Source: Alistipes provencensis (GTDB taxonomy: Bacteria; Bacteroidota; Bacteroidia; Bacteroidales; Rikenellaceae). From it: a stretch of DNA of 64,000 nt. How positions within the stretch are numbered: position 1 is the first letter of the stretch; the number at the start of each line of letters is the position of its first letter. The notes beneath the pieces are model-generated. The model ran no database searches, was not told where the DNA came from, and saw nothing but the letters and a program-made list of their open reading frames with translations. Of this stretch, positions 39,129 through 47,780 are shown one piece after another. The position numbers were made by a program, and so were the translations under genes. The stretch lies in NCBI RefSeq assembly GCF_900083545.1, contig NZ_LT559262.1, positions 2,964,324 through 3,028,323 of the forward strand. Reading direction: 5' to 3'.

Positions 39129-40622
39129 TTAATCCGTTTTACCGCGCAGCACCCGCCGCACGGCGTCTTCCCAGCCGGTGATGGCCTTGTCGATCTGCGT
39201 GCGTTCCTCCGTGGGTTCGAAAATGTGCTCCGCCTGCCATTGCTCCTCGATCTCGGCGATGCTGCCCCAATACCCCACGGCAAGTCCGGCCAGATAGGCG
39301 GCTCCCAGCGCCGTGGTCTCCGTCACGCGGGGGCGGATGACCTTTTTGCCGAGCAGGTCCGACTGGAACTGCATCAGCAGGTTGTTGCGTGCCGCACCGC
39401 CGTCGACTTTCAGTTCCAGCAGCGTGATGCCTGCGTCGCGCTGCATGGCGCCCACGATGTCGAGTGTCTGGTAGGCAATGCCCTCCAGCGCCGCACGGGC
39501 GATGTGGGCCGCCGTCGTGCCGCGGCTGATGCCGCTGATGGCTCCCCGGGCGTATTGGTCCCAGTGCGGGGCCGCGAGCCCCGTCAGCGCGGGAACGAAA
39601 TAGACGCCGTTGGTGTCGGGCACCGAGGCGGCCAGCGCCTCGACCTCCGACGAGGAGCGGATGATGCCGAGCCCGTCGCGGAGCCACTGCACCACCGAAC
39701 CCCCGACGAAGATGCTCCCTTCGAGGGCGTAGTTGACTTTGTCGCCGATCTTCCACGCCACGGTCGTCAGCAGGTTGTTCTTCGAGGCGATGGGCTTCTC
39801 GCCGCTGTTCATCAGCAGGAAACAGCCCGTACCGTAGGTGTTTTTGACCGATCCCGGTTCGACGCACATCTGTCCGAACAGTGCCGCCTGCTGGTCGCCG
39901 GCGATACCCGCGATGGGGACCTTGTGGGCGAAAATCGTGGTTTTCGTCGCTCCGTAAACCTCGCTCGACGACTTCACCTCGGGCATCATCGACGCCGGGA
40001 TGTCGAACAGTTTCAACAGCTCCTCGTCCCATTGCAGGGTGTGGATGTTGAACAGCATCGTGCGCGAGGCGTTGCTCACGTCCGTCACATGGACCTCGCC
40101 GCGCGTCAGCCGCCAGATCAGCCACGAATCGACCGTTCCGAACATCAGCTTGCCCTTCTCGGCGCGGGCCCGGGCCCCCGGGACGTTGTCCAGTATCCAT
40201 TTGATCTTCGTGGCGCTGAAATAGGCGTCGATGATGAGGCCCGTCCGTTCGCGGATATATTCCGTCTGGCCCTCGGCTTTCAGGCGGTCGCAGTACTCCG
40301 AGGTGCGGCGGTCCTGCCAGACGATGGCGTTGTAGACCGGTTCTTCGGTCTCGCAGTCCCACACGATGGTGGTTTCGCGCTGGTTGGTGATGCCTATTGC
40401 GGCGATGTTCAGTCCGTTGATGTCGATGGCCGAGATCGCCTCGGCGATCACCGAAGCCTGCGACGACCAGATCTCGTGGGGATTGTGCTCCACCCACCCC
40501 GGTTTGGGAAAATACTGGGGAAACTCCCGCTGGGCCATCGAGCAGATCTGCCCTTTGCGGTCGAAGACGATCGCCCGCGAACTGCTCGTTCCCTGATCCA
40601 ATGACAAAATGTACTGTTCCAT
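39129..40622 (-). CDS. glpK: Glycerol kinase
   Basis: 497 residues from ATG 40620-40622 ([21 protein letters not shown]). FGGY-family phosphotransfer motifs include [10 protein letters not shown] (phosphate 1), [20 protein letters not shown] and [13 protein letters not shown] near the C-terminus. It phosphorylates glycerol to sn-glycerol-3-phosphate. Operon with glpF. Confidence 0.97.
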   Translation of the reverse strand: MEQYILSLDQGTSSSRAIVFDRKGQICSMAQREFPQYFPKPGWVEHNPHEIWSSQASVIAEAISAIDINGLNIAAIGITNQRETTIVWDCETEEPVYNAIVWQDRRTSEYCDRLKAEGQTEYIRERTGLIIDAYFSATKIKWILDNVPGARARAEKGKLMFGTVDSWLIWRLTRGEVHVTDVSNASRTMLFNIHTLQWDEELLKLFDIPASMMPEVKSSSEVYGATKTTIFAHKVPIAGIAGDQQAALFGQMCVEPGSVKNTYGTGCFLLMNSGEKPIASKNNLLTTVAWKIGDKVNYALEGSIFVGGSVVQWLRDGLGIIRSSSEVEALAASVPDTNGVYFVPALTGLAAPHWDQYARGAISGISRGTTAAHIARAALEGIAYQTLDIVGAMQRDAGITLLELKVDGGAARNNLLMQFQSDLLGKKVIRPRVTETTALGAAYLAGLAVGYWGSIAEIEEQWQAEHIFEPTEERTQIDKAITGWEDAVRRVLRGKTD

Positions 40623-40750
40623 ATCTTTCGGTTTTTGTGATTGCCGCAAAATTCCTGCCCGGCGAACCCCGGCAGGCCATCGTTCACAAATCTACCAAAA
40701 AAATCCGTATTTCGAATCAAAACTGAAAAGTTTTTTTTCGAAACTTTGCG

Positions 40751-40788
40751 AAAAACGCCCGGAACGATCCTTGTCGCTCCGGGCGTTT
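40751..40788 (-). terminator. Terminator of the zinc-ribbon membrane gene
   Basis: CGCCCGGA/TCCGGGCG stem with a T5 tail on the minus strand, 21 bases after the stop. Confidence 0.88.
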
Positions 40789-40808
40789 ACGGCCTGATTC
40801 GGATGGCT

Positions 40809-41306
40809 CTATTTCAACGTTTCGAGCTTGGCCTGTATGGCTGCTGCCTGCTTCTGCTTGCGTTGGTAAACCACTGCGGAATAGAGGCAGAAAATCATGG
40901 CAAGCAGCGATATCCAGCCGATCAGGCCGCCGCCGATGCTCAGGAACGTGAGGACAAATCCGATAATGATGTTGGTCATCGGATTTTTCTCGACCCGGAA
41001 TCCGAGGAATGCCAAGGCCCCTGCGATAAGTGCGTAGACAATGCCTACGCTGAGCCAGAGCAGGTCTCCATGTGCGCCCAGAATGAGTCTCAACGCGCTG
41101 ATGGCGGTCAGAACGGCTACGACGTACATGACGTACTTCGCTTTGCCGACCAACTCCAGCGAATCGTCCGCCTCGGTCTTCATTCCGACCAACTTCCGAT
41201 ACAGGAACTGGCGCTGTGTTTCCGTGTCTCCGGTAATAGGATAACCGCATTGGGGACAGGATGCGGCATTCTGAGCAACTTCATACTCGCAACAAGTACA
41301 TTTCAT
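40809..41306 (-). CDS. Zinc-ribbon membrane protein
   Basis: 165 residues. N-terminal zinc ribbon with CTCCEYEV and CPQCGYP (two CxxC), a linker helix (about 30-55), then four membrane helices (about 57-150) and a basic Gln/Lys-rich tail. Cytoplasmic zinc knuckle with a small membrane domain. Function unknown; unlike 17783-18100 it has no structured RNA upstream. Followed by its own terminator. Confidence 0.72.
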   Translation of the reverse strand: MKCTCCEYEVAQNAASCPQCGYPITGDTETQRQFLYRKLVGMKTEADDSLELVGKAKYVMYVVAVLTAISALRLILGAHGDLLWLSVGIVYALIAGALAFLGFRVEKNPMTNIIIGFVLTFLSIGGGLIGWISLLAMIFCLYSAVVYQRKQKQAAAIQAKLETLK

Positions 41307-41333
41307 AGGGGTAAGTTTTGGTGGTTGGTATTT

Positions 41334-41552
41334 TTAAGATGGTAAAATGCCCAGTTCTATCAATATTTCAATCAAAGCAAGAGCAGACAATACAATTCCG
41401 CCCCATAATGCACTTCGGTGATTGACCTTGCTCACTTCGTTATCCTCATCCTCATCATTTAAAGGGAATTTTACAGATAAGACGATGAGTCCAATACTCA
41501 TTAATAACAAAACATACCACATAATGGATCTGCTTAATCGTATCTTAAACAA
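41334..41552 (-). CDS. Small two-helix membrane protein
   Basis: 72 residues with two membrane helices (about 8-27 and 47-68) around an acidic loop (PLNDEDEDNEVSKVN). AT-richer than neighbours. Not recognised. It lies 27 bases upstream of the zinc-ribbon membrane gene, probably the same transcript. Confidence 0.6.
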   Translation of the reverse strand: MFKIRLSRSIMWYVLLLMSIGLIVLSVKFPLNDEDEDNEVSKVNHRSALWGGIVLSALALIEILIELGILPS

Positions 41553-41660
41553 ATCTAATGATAAATAATCGCAAATGCAACTATTTAAACGATTAAATAC
41601 TGTATTTATTGTCGATTTGTTTTGTTGCTACCGTTGTTGCGGCAATCGGATTACCAAGGC

Positions 41661-41697
41661 AAAAGGGCTGCCTGCACACCGCAGACAGCCCTTTTTT
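41661..41697. terminator. Terminator of the efflux operon
   Basis: AAAAGGGCTG/CAGCCCTTTT stem with T-runs, 16 bases past the stop of the outer-membrane factor gene. Confidence 0.9.
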
Positions 41698-41712
41698 CGA
41701 CAGATCGTGCCG

Positions 41713-42891
41713 TTACAGCATCACCGACTGCAACTCGGTCAGCGCCAGCTCGTAATCCCGTTCGGCCGCCAGCGCTTCGTCGACCGTCGTGTAGTAGAGC
41801 CCCAGCTCGACGATGTAGTCCAGCAGCGAAATCTCCCCGGCGTCGAGCGCCCTGCGCAGCAACTGCGTGTTGTCCAGCTCGGCCAGCGCCTTGCGATACT
41901 CCCCGGCCGTGCGCTGCAGGCCGAGCGTGCGGTCGTACTGGTTGCGCAGACGCTCGTAGAACTGCACCGTGGCGTCTTTCTGTTGCAGTTCGGCGGCCAC
42001 GACGGCCGCCTTGGCCTGCTTCACGCGGTTGCGGTTCGACCACAGGGGCACGGAGAGTCCCAGCGTGATGCCTCGGAAATTGCTCTCGGGAACCAGCTCG
42101 CTCATGTAGCCCGCCGAAATCTGCGGCAGTCCCGAAAGTTTCCCCAACTTCATTTCGCGCCGTTTCAGCTCGACATTCTGCCGGGCATAGGCCAGCGCCG
42201 GATTTGCGGCGGCGGCTTCGTCGTACCACGCTTCGAAATCCTGCGGCAGCACGGGCTGTGCGTAAACGGCCTGATCGAATGCGATGGGTTCCCCGCCGTT
42301 GAGACGCTGCAACTCGGAGAGCAGGTTGGCGCGCTCCACCTCGTTGCGGCGCAGTTCCCCCTGCGCGGCCGAGAGGCTCAGCCGGGCTTTGTTGACCTCC
42401 AGCCGGTTGGCGTTGCCGTCGGCCAATTGGCGGTCGTAGAAATCGGCCACGGCCTGCGCGTGGGCCAACCGTTGTTCCAGCTCGGCTTTGAGCGCGTTGT
42501 AATAGATCAGTTGGATGCACGCCTGCTTGGCTTCGAGCAGGACGGCCATGCGTCCGGCACGGTACTCGACATCGAGCAGTCCGTTCTGCGCATCGGCCAC
42601 GCGGCGGCGCGAACCGGCGATGGTGGCGATGTCGAAACTCTGCGAAACCCCGAAATCCTTGCGGTTGCCGATGGACGACGGGTCGCCCCAGAGGTAGTCG
42701 AACGAAACCTCGGGATCGGGCAGCGTGATGCCGGTCTTGTTTTGCAGTTTGTCGGCCTCGGTCTGCTTGCGCAGGGCTTCGAGCGTCGTGTTGTTGCGCT
42801 CGATCTGCTGCAATACGGCGTCGATCGGCTGCTGTGCCGCCACGGGCCCGGTCAGAGCCAGTACGGCGATCAGTATGATGTACTTTTTCAT
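41713..42891 (-). CDS. Outer-membrane efflux protein (TolC/CusC family)
   Basis: 392 residues from ATG 42889-42891 (MKKYIILIAVLALTGPVAAQ). The open frame extends far upstream only as a shadow of the RND gene. Signal peptide, then long coiled-coil helices with two internal repeats of the outer-membrane factor family (about 30-200 and 215-390). It forms the trimeric exit duct for the CusBA-type pump encoded upstream, 2 bases away. Confidence 0.9.
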   Translation of the reverse strand: MKKYIILIAVLALTGPVAAQQPIDAVLQQIERNNTTLEALRKQTEADKLQNKTGITLPDPEVSFDYLWGDPSSIGNRKDFGVSQSFDIATIAGSRRRVADAQNGLLDVEYRAGRMAVLLEAKQACIQLIYYNALKAELEQRLAHAQAVADFYDRQLADGNANRLEVNKARLSLSAAQGELRRNEVERANLLSELQRLNGGEPIAFDQAVYAQPVLPQDFEAWYDEAAAANPALAYARQNVELKRREMKLGKLSGLPQISAGYMSELVPESNFRGITLGLSVPLWSNRNRVKQAKAAVVAAELQQKDATVQFYERLRNQYDRTLGLQRTAGEYRKALAELDNTQLLRRALDAGEISLLDYIVELGLYYTTVDEALAAERDYELALTELQSVML

Positions 42892-42893
42892 GG

Positions 42894-45800
42894 TTATTCT
42901 TCGATTAATACGGTTTTTGCCGACGCGCTTCCCGGCGTTTCGGGTCCTTTCCGGCTCGTCAGCATGTACATGGTCGGGATGATGAAGCCGTTCAGGAGCG
43001 TCGAGGTCAGCAGTCCGCCCAGCATCACCTTCGCCATGGGGCTTTGGATCTCGTTGCCGGGCAGTTCGCCGCCCAGAGCCAGCGGAATCAAAGCGAGTGC
43101 CGAAGTGAGCGCCGTCATCAGGATCGGGTTCAGCCGGTCGAGCGAACCGTGCAGTACGGCCTCGCGGAGCGGAAGCCCCTCGCGGCGCAGTTCGTTGTAA
43201 CGGTCGATCAGCAGCATGCCGTTGCGCGTGGCGATTCCGAACAGCGAGATGAAGCCGATGATGGCGGGGATGCTGACGATGCCGTCGGTGAAGAACAGCG
43301 CGAAGACGCCTCCGATCAGCGCCAGCGGCAGGTTCAGCAGCACGACGGCCGACTGCGTCAGGTCGCGGAACTGGGCGAACAGCAGCAGGAAGATCACGGC
43401 GATGGACATGATCGAGGTGATGAGCAGCGTCCGCGATGCGGCCTGCGCGCTTTCGAACTGCCCGCCGTATTCGATGCGGTAACCCTCCGGGAGCGTGATC
43501 TTCTCGCCGACGATGCGGCGGATGTCGTCCACGACGCCCTGCAGGTCGCGTCCCGCGACGTTGGCCGAAATGACGATCTTGCGCGATACGTTCTCGCGGT
43601 TGATCGTGTTGGGACCCGCCGCCGAACGTATCTCGGCGATCTCCGAGAACGGAATCTTGGCCCCTGCGGCATCCACCGTCAGGTTGCGGATGTCGTCCAT
43701 CGTGCGGCGGCTCGCGTCGTCGACCTTCACCGTCAGGTCGAACGAGCGGTTGCCCTCGTAAACCTGCGACACGGTGGCCCCGGCCAGATAGACGTCGACC
43801 ATTTCGGCGAACTGGGCGGGTGTCACGCCGTATTTGGCCAGCATTTCGCGGCGCGGCACGATCTGTAACTGCGGCCGTTCGATCTGCTGTTCGACATTGA
43901 GGTCGGCGATACCCTCCACGCCCCCGATCGCGGCCTTGATGCTGTTGCCGATCGAGAACATGCGGTTCAGGTCCGTGCCGAAGAGCTTGATGGCGATGTT
44001 GGCCTGCGTGCCGGAGAGCATGGCGTCGATGCGGTGCGAGATAGGCTGCCCGATCTCGACATTCACGCCCGGCAGGGTCTTGAGCTTGGCGCGGATTTCG
44101 GCCAGCACCTCGTCTTTCGAACGCTTGCCCAGTTCGAACGGCGCCTCGATCTCCGAGGTGTTCACCCCCAAGGCGTGTTCGTCCAGCTCGGCACGGCCCG
44201 TCTTGCGGGCCACGGTCTGGATTTCGGGAACCGAGAGCAGCAGCTCCTCGGTGCGGCGTCCGATGGCGTCGGACTCCTCGAGCGAAATGCCCGGCAGCGT
44301 GCTGACGTTGATGGTGAACGAACCCTCGTTGAAGGCCGGCAGGAAGCTGCGTCCCAGCGAGAAGAACAGCCCCAAAGCTATGACTAACAGCACGCCCAGC
44401 GACCCCAGCACGAGGCGTTTTCGGTGCAAAGTCCACTCCAGCGCCGCCCGGTACCACCGCTGGAGGTGGCGCACGACGAACGGATCGCGGTCCAGCCGCT
44501 CGCGGCGGTCGCGGCCCAGCAGGTAGCTGCACAGCACGGGGGTCAGCGTCAGCGCCACGAGCGTCGAGGCGAACAGCGCCGTGATGAAGGCGATGCCCAG
44601 CGGCCGCAGCATGCGTCCCTCCATGCCCGTGAGGAAAAAGAGCGGCACGAAGCTGACGACGATGATGAACGTCGAATTGAGAATCGGCATGCGCACCTCG
44701 CGCGAAGCGTTGAAGACCACCTGCAATGTCGGGCGCCGTTCGGATTCGGGCAGGCGGCGGTTTTCGCGCAGACGTTTGTAGACGTTCTCCACGTCGACGA
44801 TGGCGTCGTCGACCAGCGACCCGATGGCGATGGCCATACCGCCGATGCTCATGGTGTTGATCGTCAGGCCCATGAATTTCAGTGTCAGGATCGACACGAG
44901 CAGCGACAGCGGGATGGTGACCAGCGAAATGAGCGTCGTGCGGACGTTCATCAGGAAGAGGAACAGCACGATGACGACGAACACGCCGCCCTCGTAGAGC
45001 GATTTGCGGATGTTGTCGATCGAGCTGTCGATGAACCGCTGCTGGCGGAAGATGTCCGTGGCGATGCGGACGTCGGCCGGCAGCGAGGGCTGCAGGTCGG
45101 CGACCGCGGCGTCGAGTTTCTCCGTCAGGTCGAGCGTCGAGGTGGCGGGCTGCTTGGTGACGGTCATCAGCACGGCATCCTCGGCCCGGTGCGATGCCGT
45201 GCCGAGTTTCGGCGCCTTGGCTCCGACCTTGATCTCGGCGATGTCGCCCAGTGTCACGGGGACATTGCCCACACGCTTGACGACGGTTTTGCCCAACTCC
45301 CCGACCCGGTCGGTCGAGAGGATGCCGCGGATGATGTATTCGTTGCCGTATTCATAGAGGATGCCGCCCGTGGCGTTGGTGTTCATTTCGTTCGCGGCGG
45401 CCATCACCTCGTCGAGCCCGACGCCGTAGTGGCGCATCTTGTCGGGCGAGAGCAGGATCTGATACTCCTTGATGTCGCCGCCCAGCACCGTGACCTGCGC
45501 CACGCCGCCCATCGACAGCAGCCGCGGACGAATGGTCCAGTCGGCCAGCGTGCGCAGGTCCTGCATCGAGGTCGAATCGGCCGTGAGGCCGAGGATCATC
45601 ACTTCGCCCAGAATCGACGACTGCGGTCCGAGCGTGGGATTGCCCGCCGTTGCCGGGAGCGACTCCCCCACTACGGCCAGCTTTTCGGAGACGATCTGCC
45701 GGGCGCGGTAAATGTCCGTGCCCCAGTCGAACTCTACCCAGACGACCGAGAATCCGGTCGTCGAGGAGGAACGCACGCGCCGCACGTCGGTGGCGCCGTT

Positions 45801-46019
45801 CACGGCCGTCTCGACCGGGAAGGTCACCAGCCGCTCGACCTCCTCGGGGGCCATGCCTTTGGCTTCGGTCATCACCACGACGGTTGGGGCGTTCAGGTCG
45901 GGAAACACGTCCACCTCCATGCGGGCCGTGGTGTAGATGCCGCCCACCAACAGCAGGACGGCCCCGACGAGGACGAACAGTCGGTTCGTCAGCGAGAATT
46001 TTATGATTTTGTTCAGCAT
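42894..46019 (-). CDS. Heavy-metal efflux RND pump (CusA/CzcA family)
   Basis: 1041 residues, 12 membrane helices with two large periplasmic loops. HME-RND signatures are visible: NAPTVVVMTEAKGMAPEEVERLV at the N-terminus (key words PEEVER, VTFPVE), GSLVDDAIVDVENVYKRL in TM4, and GIATRNGMLLIDRYN in the second half. Proton-driven export of Cu/Ag or Co/Zn/Cd; the ion cannot be fixed by eye. Middle gene of a complete tripartite operon (membrane fusion protein, pump, outer-membrane factor). Confidence 0.94.
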   Translation of the reverse strand: MLNKIIKFSLTNRLFVLVGAVLLLVGGIYTTARMEVDVFPDLNAPTVVVMTEAKGMAPEEVERLVTFPVETAVNGATDVRRVRSSSTTGFSVVWVEFDWGTDIYRARQIVSEKLAVVGESLPATAGNPTLGPQSSILGEVMILGLTADSTSMQDLRTLADWTIRPRLLSMGGVAQVTVLGGDIKEYQILLSPDKMRHYGVGLDEVMAAANEMNTNATGGILYEYGNEYIIRGILSTDRVGELGKTVVKRVGNVPVTLGDIAEIKVGAKAPKLGTASHRAEDAVLMTVTKQPATSTLDLTEKLDAAVADLQPSLPADVRIATDIFRQQRFIDSSIDNIRKSLYEGGVFVVIVLFLFLMNVRTTLISLVTIPLSLLVSILTLKFMGLTINTMSIGGMAIAIGSLVDDAIVDVENVYKRLRENRRLPESERRPTLQVVFNASREVRMPILNSTFIIVVSFVPLFFLTGMEGRMLRPLGIAFITALFASTLVALTLTPVLCSYLLGRDRRERLDRDPFVVRHLQRWYRAALEWTLHRKRLVLGSLGVLLVIALGLFFSLGRSFLPAFNEGSFTINVSTLPGISLEESDAIGRRTEELLLSVPEIQTVARKTGRAELDEHALGVNTSEIEAPFELGKRSKDEVLAEIRAKLKTLPGVNVEIGQPISHRIDAMLSGTQANIAIKLFGTDLNRMFSIGNSIKAAIGGVEGIADLNVEQQIERPQLQIVPRREMLAKYGVTPAQFAEMVDVYLAGATVSQVYEGNRSFDLTVKVDDASRRTMDDIRNLTVDAAGAKIPFSEIAEIRSAAGPNTINRENVSRKIVISANVAGRDLQGVVDDIRRIVGEKITLPEGYRIEYGGQFESAQAASRTLLITSIMSIAVIFLLLFAQFRDLTQSAVVLLNLPLALIGGVFALFFTDGIVSIPAIIGFISLFGIATRNGMLLIDRYNELRREGLPLREAVLHGSLDRLNPILMTALTSALALIPLALGGELPGNEIQSPMAKVMLGGLLTSTLLNGFIIPTMYMLTSRKGPETPGSASAKTVLIEE

Positions 46020-46031
46020 GGCGGTCCGGTT

Positions 46032-47180
46032 TTAATGGTTGTGCGTATGGCCCGGAATGGCTCCCGACACCGACGCCAGCTTCACCTGATAGGCGCCGCG
46101 GGTCACGACCTCGTCGCCCGCCTTGAGACCCGAGAGTATCTCCGTGCGCAGGCCGTCGTCGGCGCCGATGCGCACCTCCTGCTTTTTGTAACCTTCCTCG
46201 TCGAGTTTCACATAGACGAAATAGATGCCCTGCTCCTCGGTGAGCGCCGTCGTGGGCACGGAGATCACCCCGTCGCGGCCCCTTTCCAGCAGCCATATTT
46301 CGGCAAAGGAACCGGCGATGAAGTTGCCCGTGTTGCTGAACTCGAAGACTACGGGCAGATAGAACGACTCCCCGTCGGGCGTGCGGCCGTAGGATACGAG
46401 GCGGCCGCTGAGTTCGCCCAGACTGTAAACCTTTTCCTCATATGAGGGGCGGAAGTTGGCCGAGCGGACCCCTGCCAGCCGGTTGAAGTAACTCTCCGGG
46501 ACTTCGGCCCGGAGCTGGAGCTTCCGGTTCTGCGACACGACGGCAATGGGCTGTCCGACGGTGACATACTCGCCGTTGGCGACCAGCAGTTGTTTGAGAT
46601 GGCCGCCGATCGGCGAGTTTACCGACAGGCCTTTTGCCCCCGTCTGCCCGGCATAGGCGTCGTAGGCGGTTTTGGCGTTCTCATAATTGAGCCGTGCCTG
46701 CTCGAAGTTCTTCTCCGAGATGATCTTGTCCTTCACGAGCGACTGCGCCCGTTCGAACTCCTTCTTGGCGGTCTCGTAGGCGACGCGGGCCCTGACGACG
46801 GGATCGCCGTCGGCCAGTTGCCGGGCCGAGATCGAGGCGAACGACTGCCCCTGCGCCAGACGCATGCCGGGAGCGACATCGCCCGACGCGAATGTCAGGA
46901 CGCCGCCGGTCGGGGCCACGACGGTCTGCTCGTCGCCCGATGCCGGCATGATCTGGCCGCTCGTGCGGATGACGCCCGAGAAACTGCCCGGTGCGATGGT
47001 TTCGGTTTCGAGCCCGGCGGCTTCGGCCTGCTCGGGCGAGAAATGTATCTCTCCGGGAGCGTGCCCTTCGGCATGTTCTTCGGCTTCGTGATCGTGGTCG
47101 TCGGTTTTACTGCCCGATGCGCAGGCCCCGGCCAAGAGCGTCAGTGCGACGACGGCCGGCAGCATGAAAAAACGTTTCAT
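46032..47180 (-). CDS. Efflux periplasmic adaptor lipoprotein (CusB family)
   Basis: 382 residues. Lipobox LAGAC, then a His/Asp/Glu-rich segment (DDHDHEAEEHAEGHAPGEIHF, about 26-46, with key parts DHDHEAEEH and EGH) likely to bind the metal. Barrel-sandwich (biotinyl-lipoyl-like) halves at about 75-110 and 180-215 flank a helical hairpin; beta-barrel and membrane-proximal domains follow. The C-terminus ends in GHTHNH. It links pump and outer-membrane duct. Confidence 0.93.
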   Translation of the reverse strand: MKRFFMLPAVVALTLLAGACASGSKTDDHDHEAEEHAEGHAPGEIHFSPEQAEAAGLETETIAPGSFSGVIRTSGQIMPASGDEQTVVAPTGGVLTFASGDVAPGMRLAQGQSFASISARQLADGDPVVRARVAYETAKKEFERAQSLVKDKIISEKNFEQARLNYENAKTAYDAYAGQTGAKGLSVNSPIGGHLKQLLVANGEYVTVGQPIAVVSQNRKLQLRAEVPESYFNRLAGVRSANFRPSYEEKVYSLGELSGRLVSYGRTPDGESFYLPVVFEFSNTGNFIAGSFAEIWLLERGRDGVISVPTTALTEEQGIYFVYVKLDEEGYKKQEVRIGADDGLRTEILSGLKAGDEVVTRGAYQVKLASVSGAIPGHTHNH

Positions 47181-47291
47181 AACGAATCTGCATATGGGGT
47201 TGACAGCCGCTTGTGCGGCCTCAACCTGTTTGAAAATAGAGAATCAGGGGATGCTTTGCGGTCCGGCGGGACCGTCGGAATGCGGAATTCG

Positions 47292-47666
47292 TCAGGCGAC
47301 GGGCGGCGCCCGCAACGGATTGTCGCGGGTGAGCAGTACGAGCGGAACCCGCACAGCAAAGGGAGCATAAAGCCGTTCGGACGGCGCAGTGTCGTCGGTC
47401 GGAACGACCGGCAACGTAGTGACGGGGATTGCGATCAGTTGCTGCCAGACGGTTTGCTGCGCGGCTTTCTCGGCCAGCGCCGCCCGGGTATTGAGCGGAC
47501 AGGAGGCTTCGTCGGAGGCATTGCCCGGTGTCTCTCCGGTGCCCTGCTCCCGCTCGGCCGCTGCGAAACAGATGTGGTCGTCGTGATGGTGATGAGGCGT
47601 GACGGAGGTCGTCAGCAGCATGAATACCGCTGTTATCAGGAATAATATGGACCAGTTCCGTCTCAT
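47292..47666 (-). CDS. Small exported His-rich protein at the head of the efflux operon
   Basis: 124 residues with an N-terminal signal or membrane helix (WSILFLITAVFMLLTTSV) immediately followed by TPHHHHDDHICF, a likely metal-binding run. A similar small protein often precedes cusB-like genes in Bacteroidetes. It probably senses or buffers the metal in the periplasm; that is inference. Own -7 box at 47693-47700. Confidence 0.75.
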   Translation of the reverse strand: MRRNWSILFLITAVFMLLTTSVTPHHHHDDHICFAAAEREQGTGETPGNASDEASCPLNTRAALAEKAAQQTVWQQLIAIPVTTLPVVPTDDTAPSERLYAPFAVRVPLVLLTRDNPLRAPPVA

Positions 47667-47692
47667 TTTGTTCGTATAACGCTGTAAAGTTA

Positions 47693-47700
47693 CAAAAATA
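47693..47700 (-). promoter_or_regulatory. -7 box TATTTTTG (efflux operon)
   Basis: TAnnTTTG match about 27 bases before the first ATG of the operon. Confidence 0.65.
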
Positions 47701-47722
47701 TATTTCCCGGCGGAATAAAATG

Positions 47723-47759
47723 AAGGGGAGGGAGCTGTTTTTCAGCTTTCCCTCCCCTC
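47723..47759 (-). terminator. Terminator of the polysaccharide locus
   Basis: AGGGGAGGGA-GCTG / CAGC-TTTCCCTCCCCT hairpin, 22 bases after the stop of the last locus gene, with a T-rich tail on the minus strand. Confidence 0.8.
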
Positions 47760-47780
47760 TGTTCGGAAGATTTTACTCGC

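Noticed and set aside
41713-44532. Apparent 939-codon gene covering the outer-membrane factor and part of the RND gene
   Set aside because: The upstream part is an out-of-frame shadow of the pump gene. A signal peptide at 42891 gives the true start.
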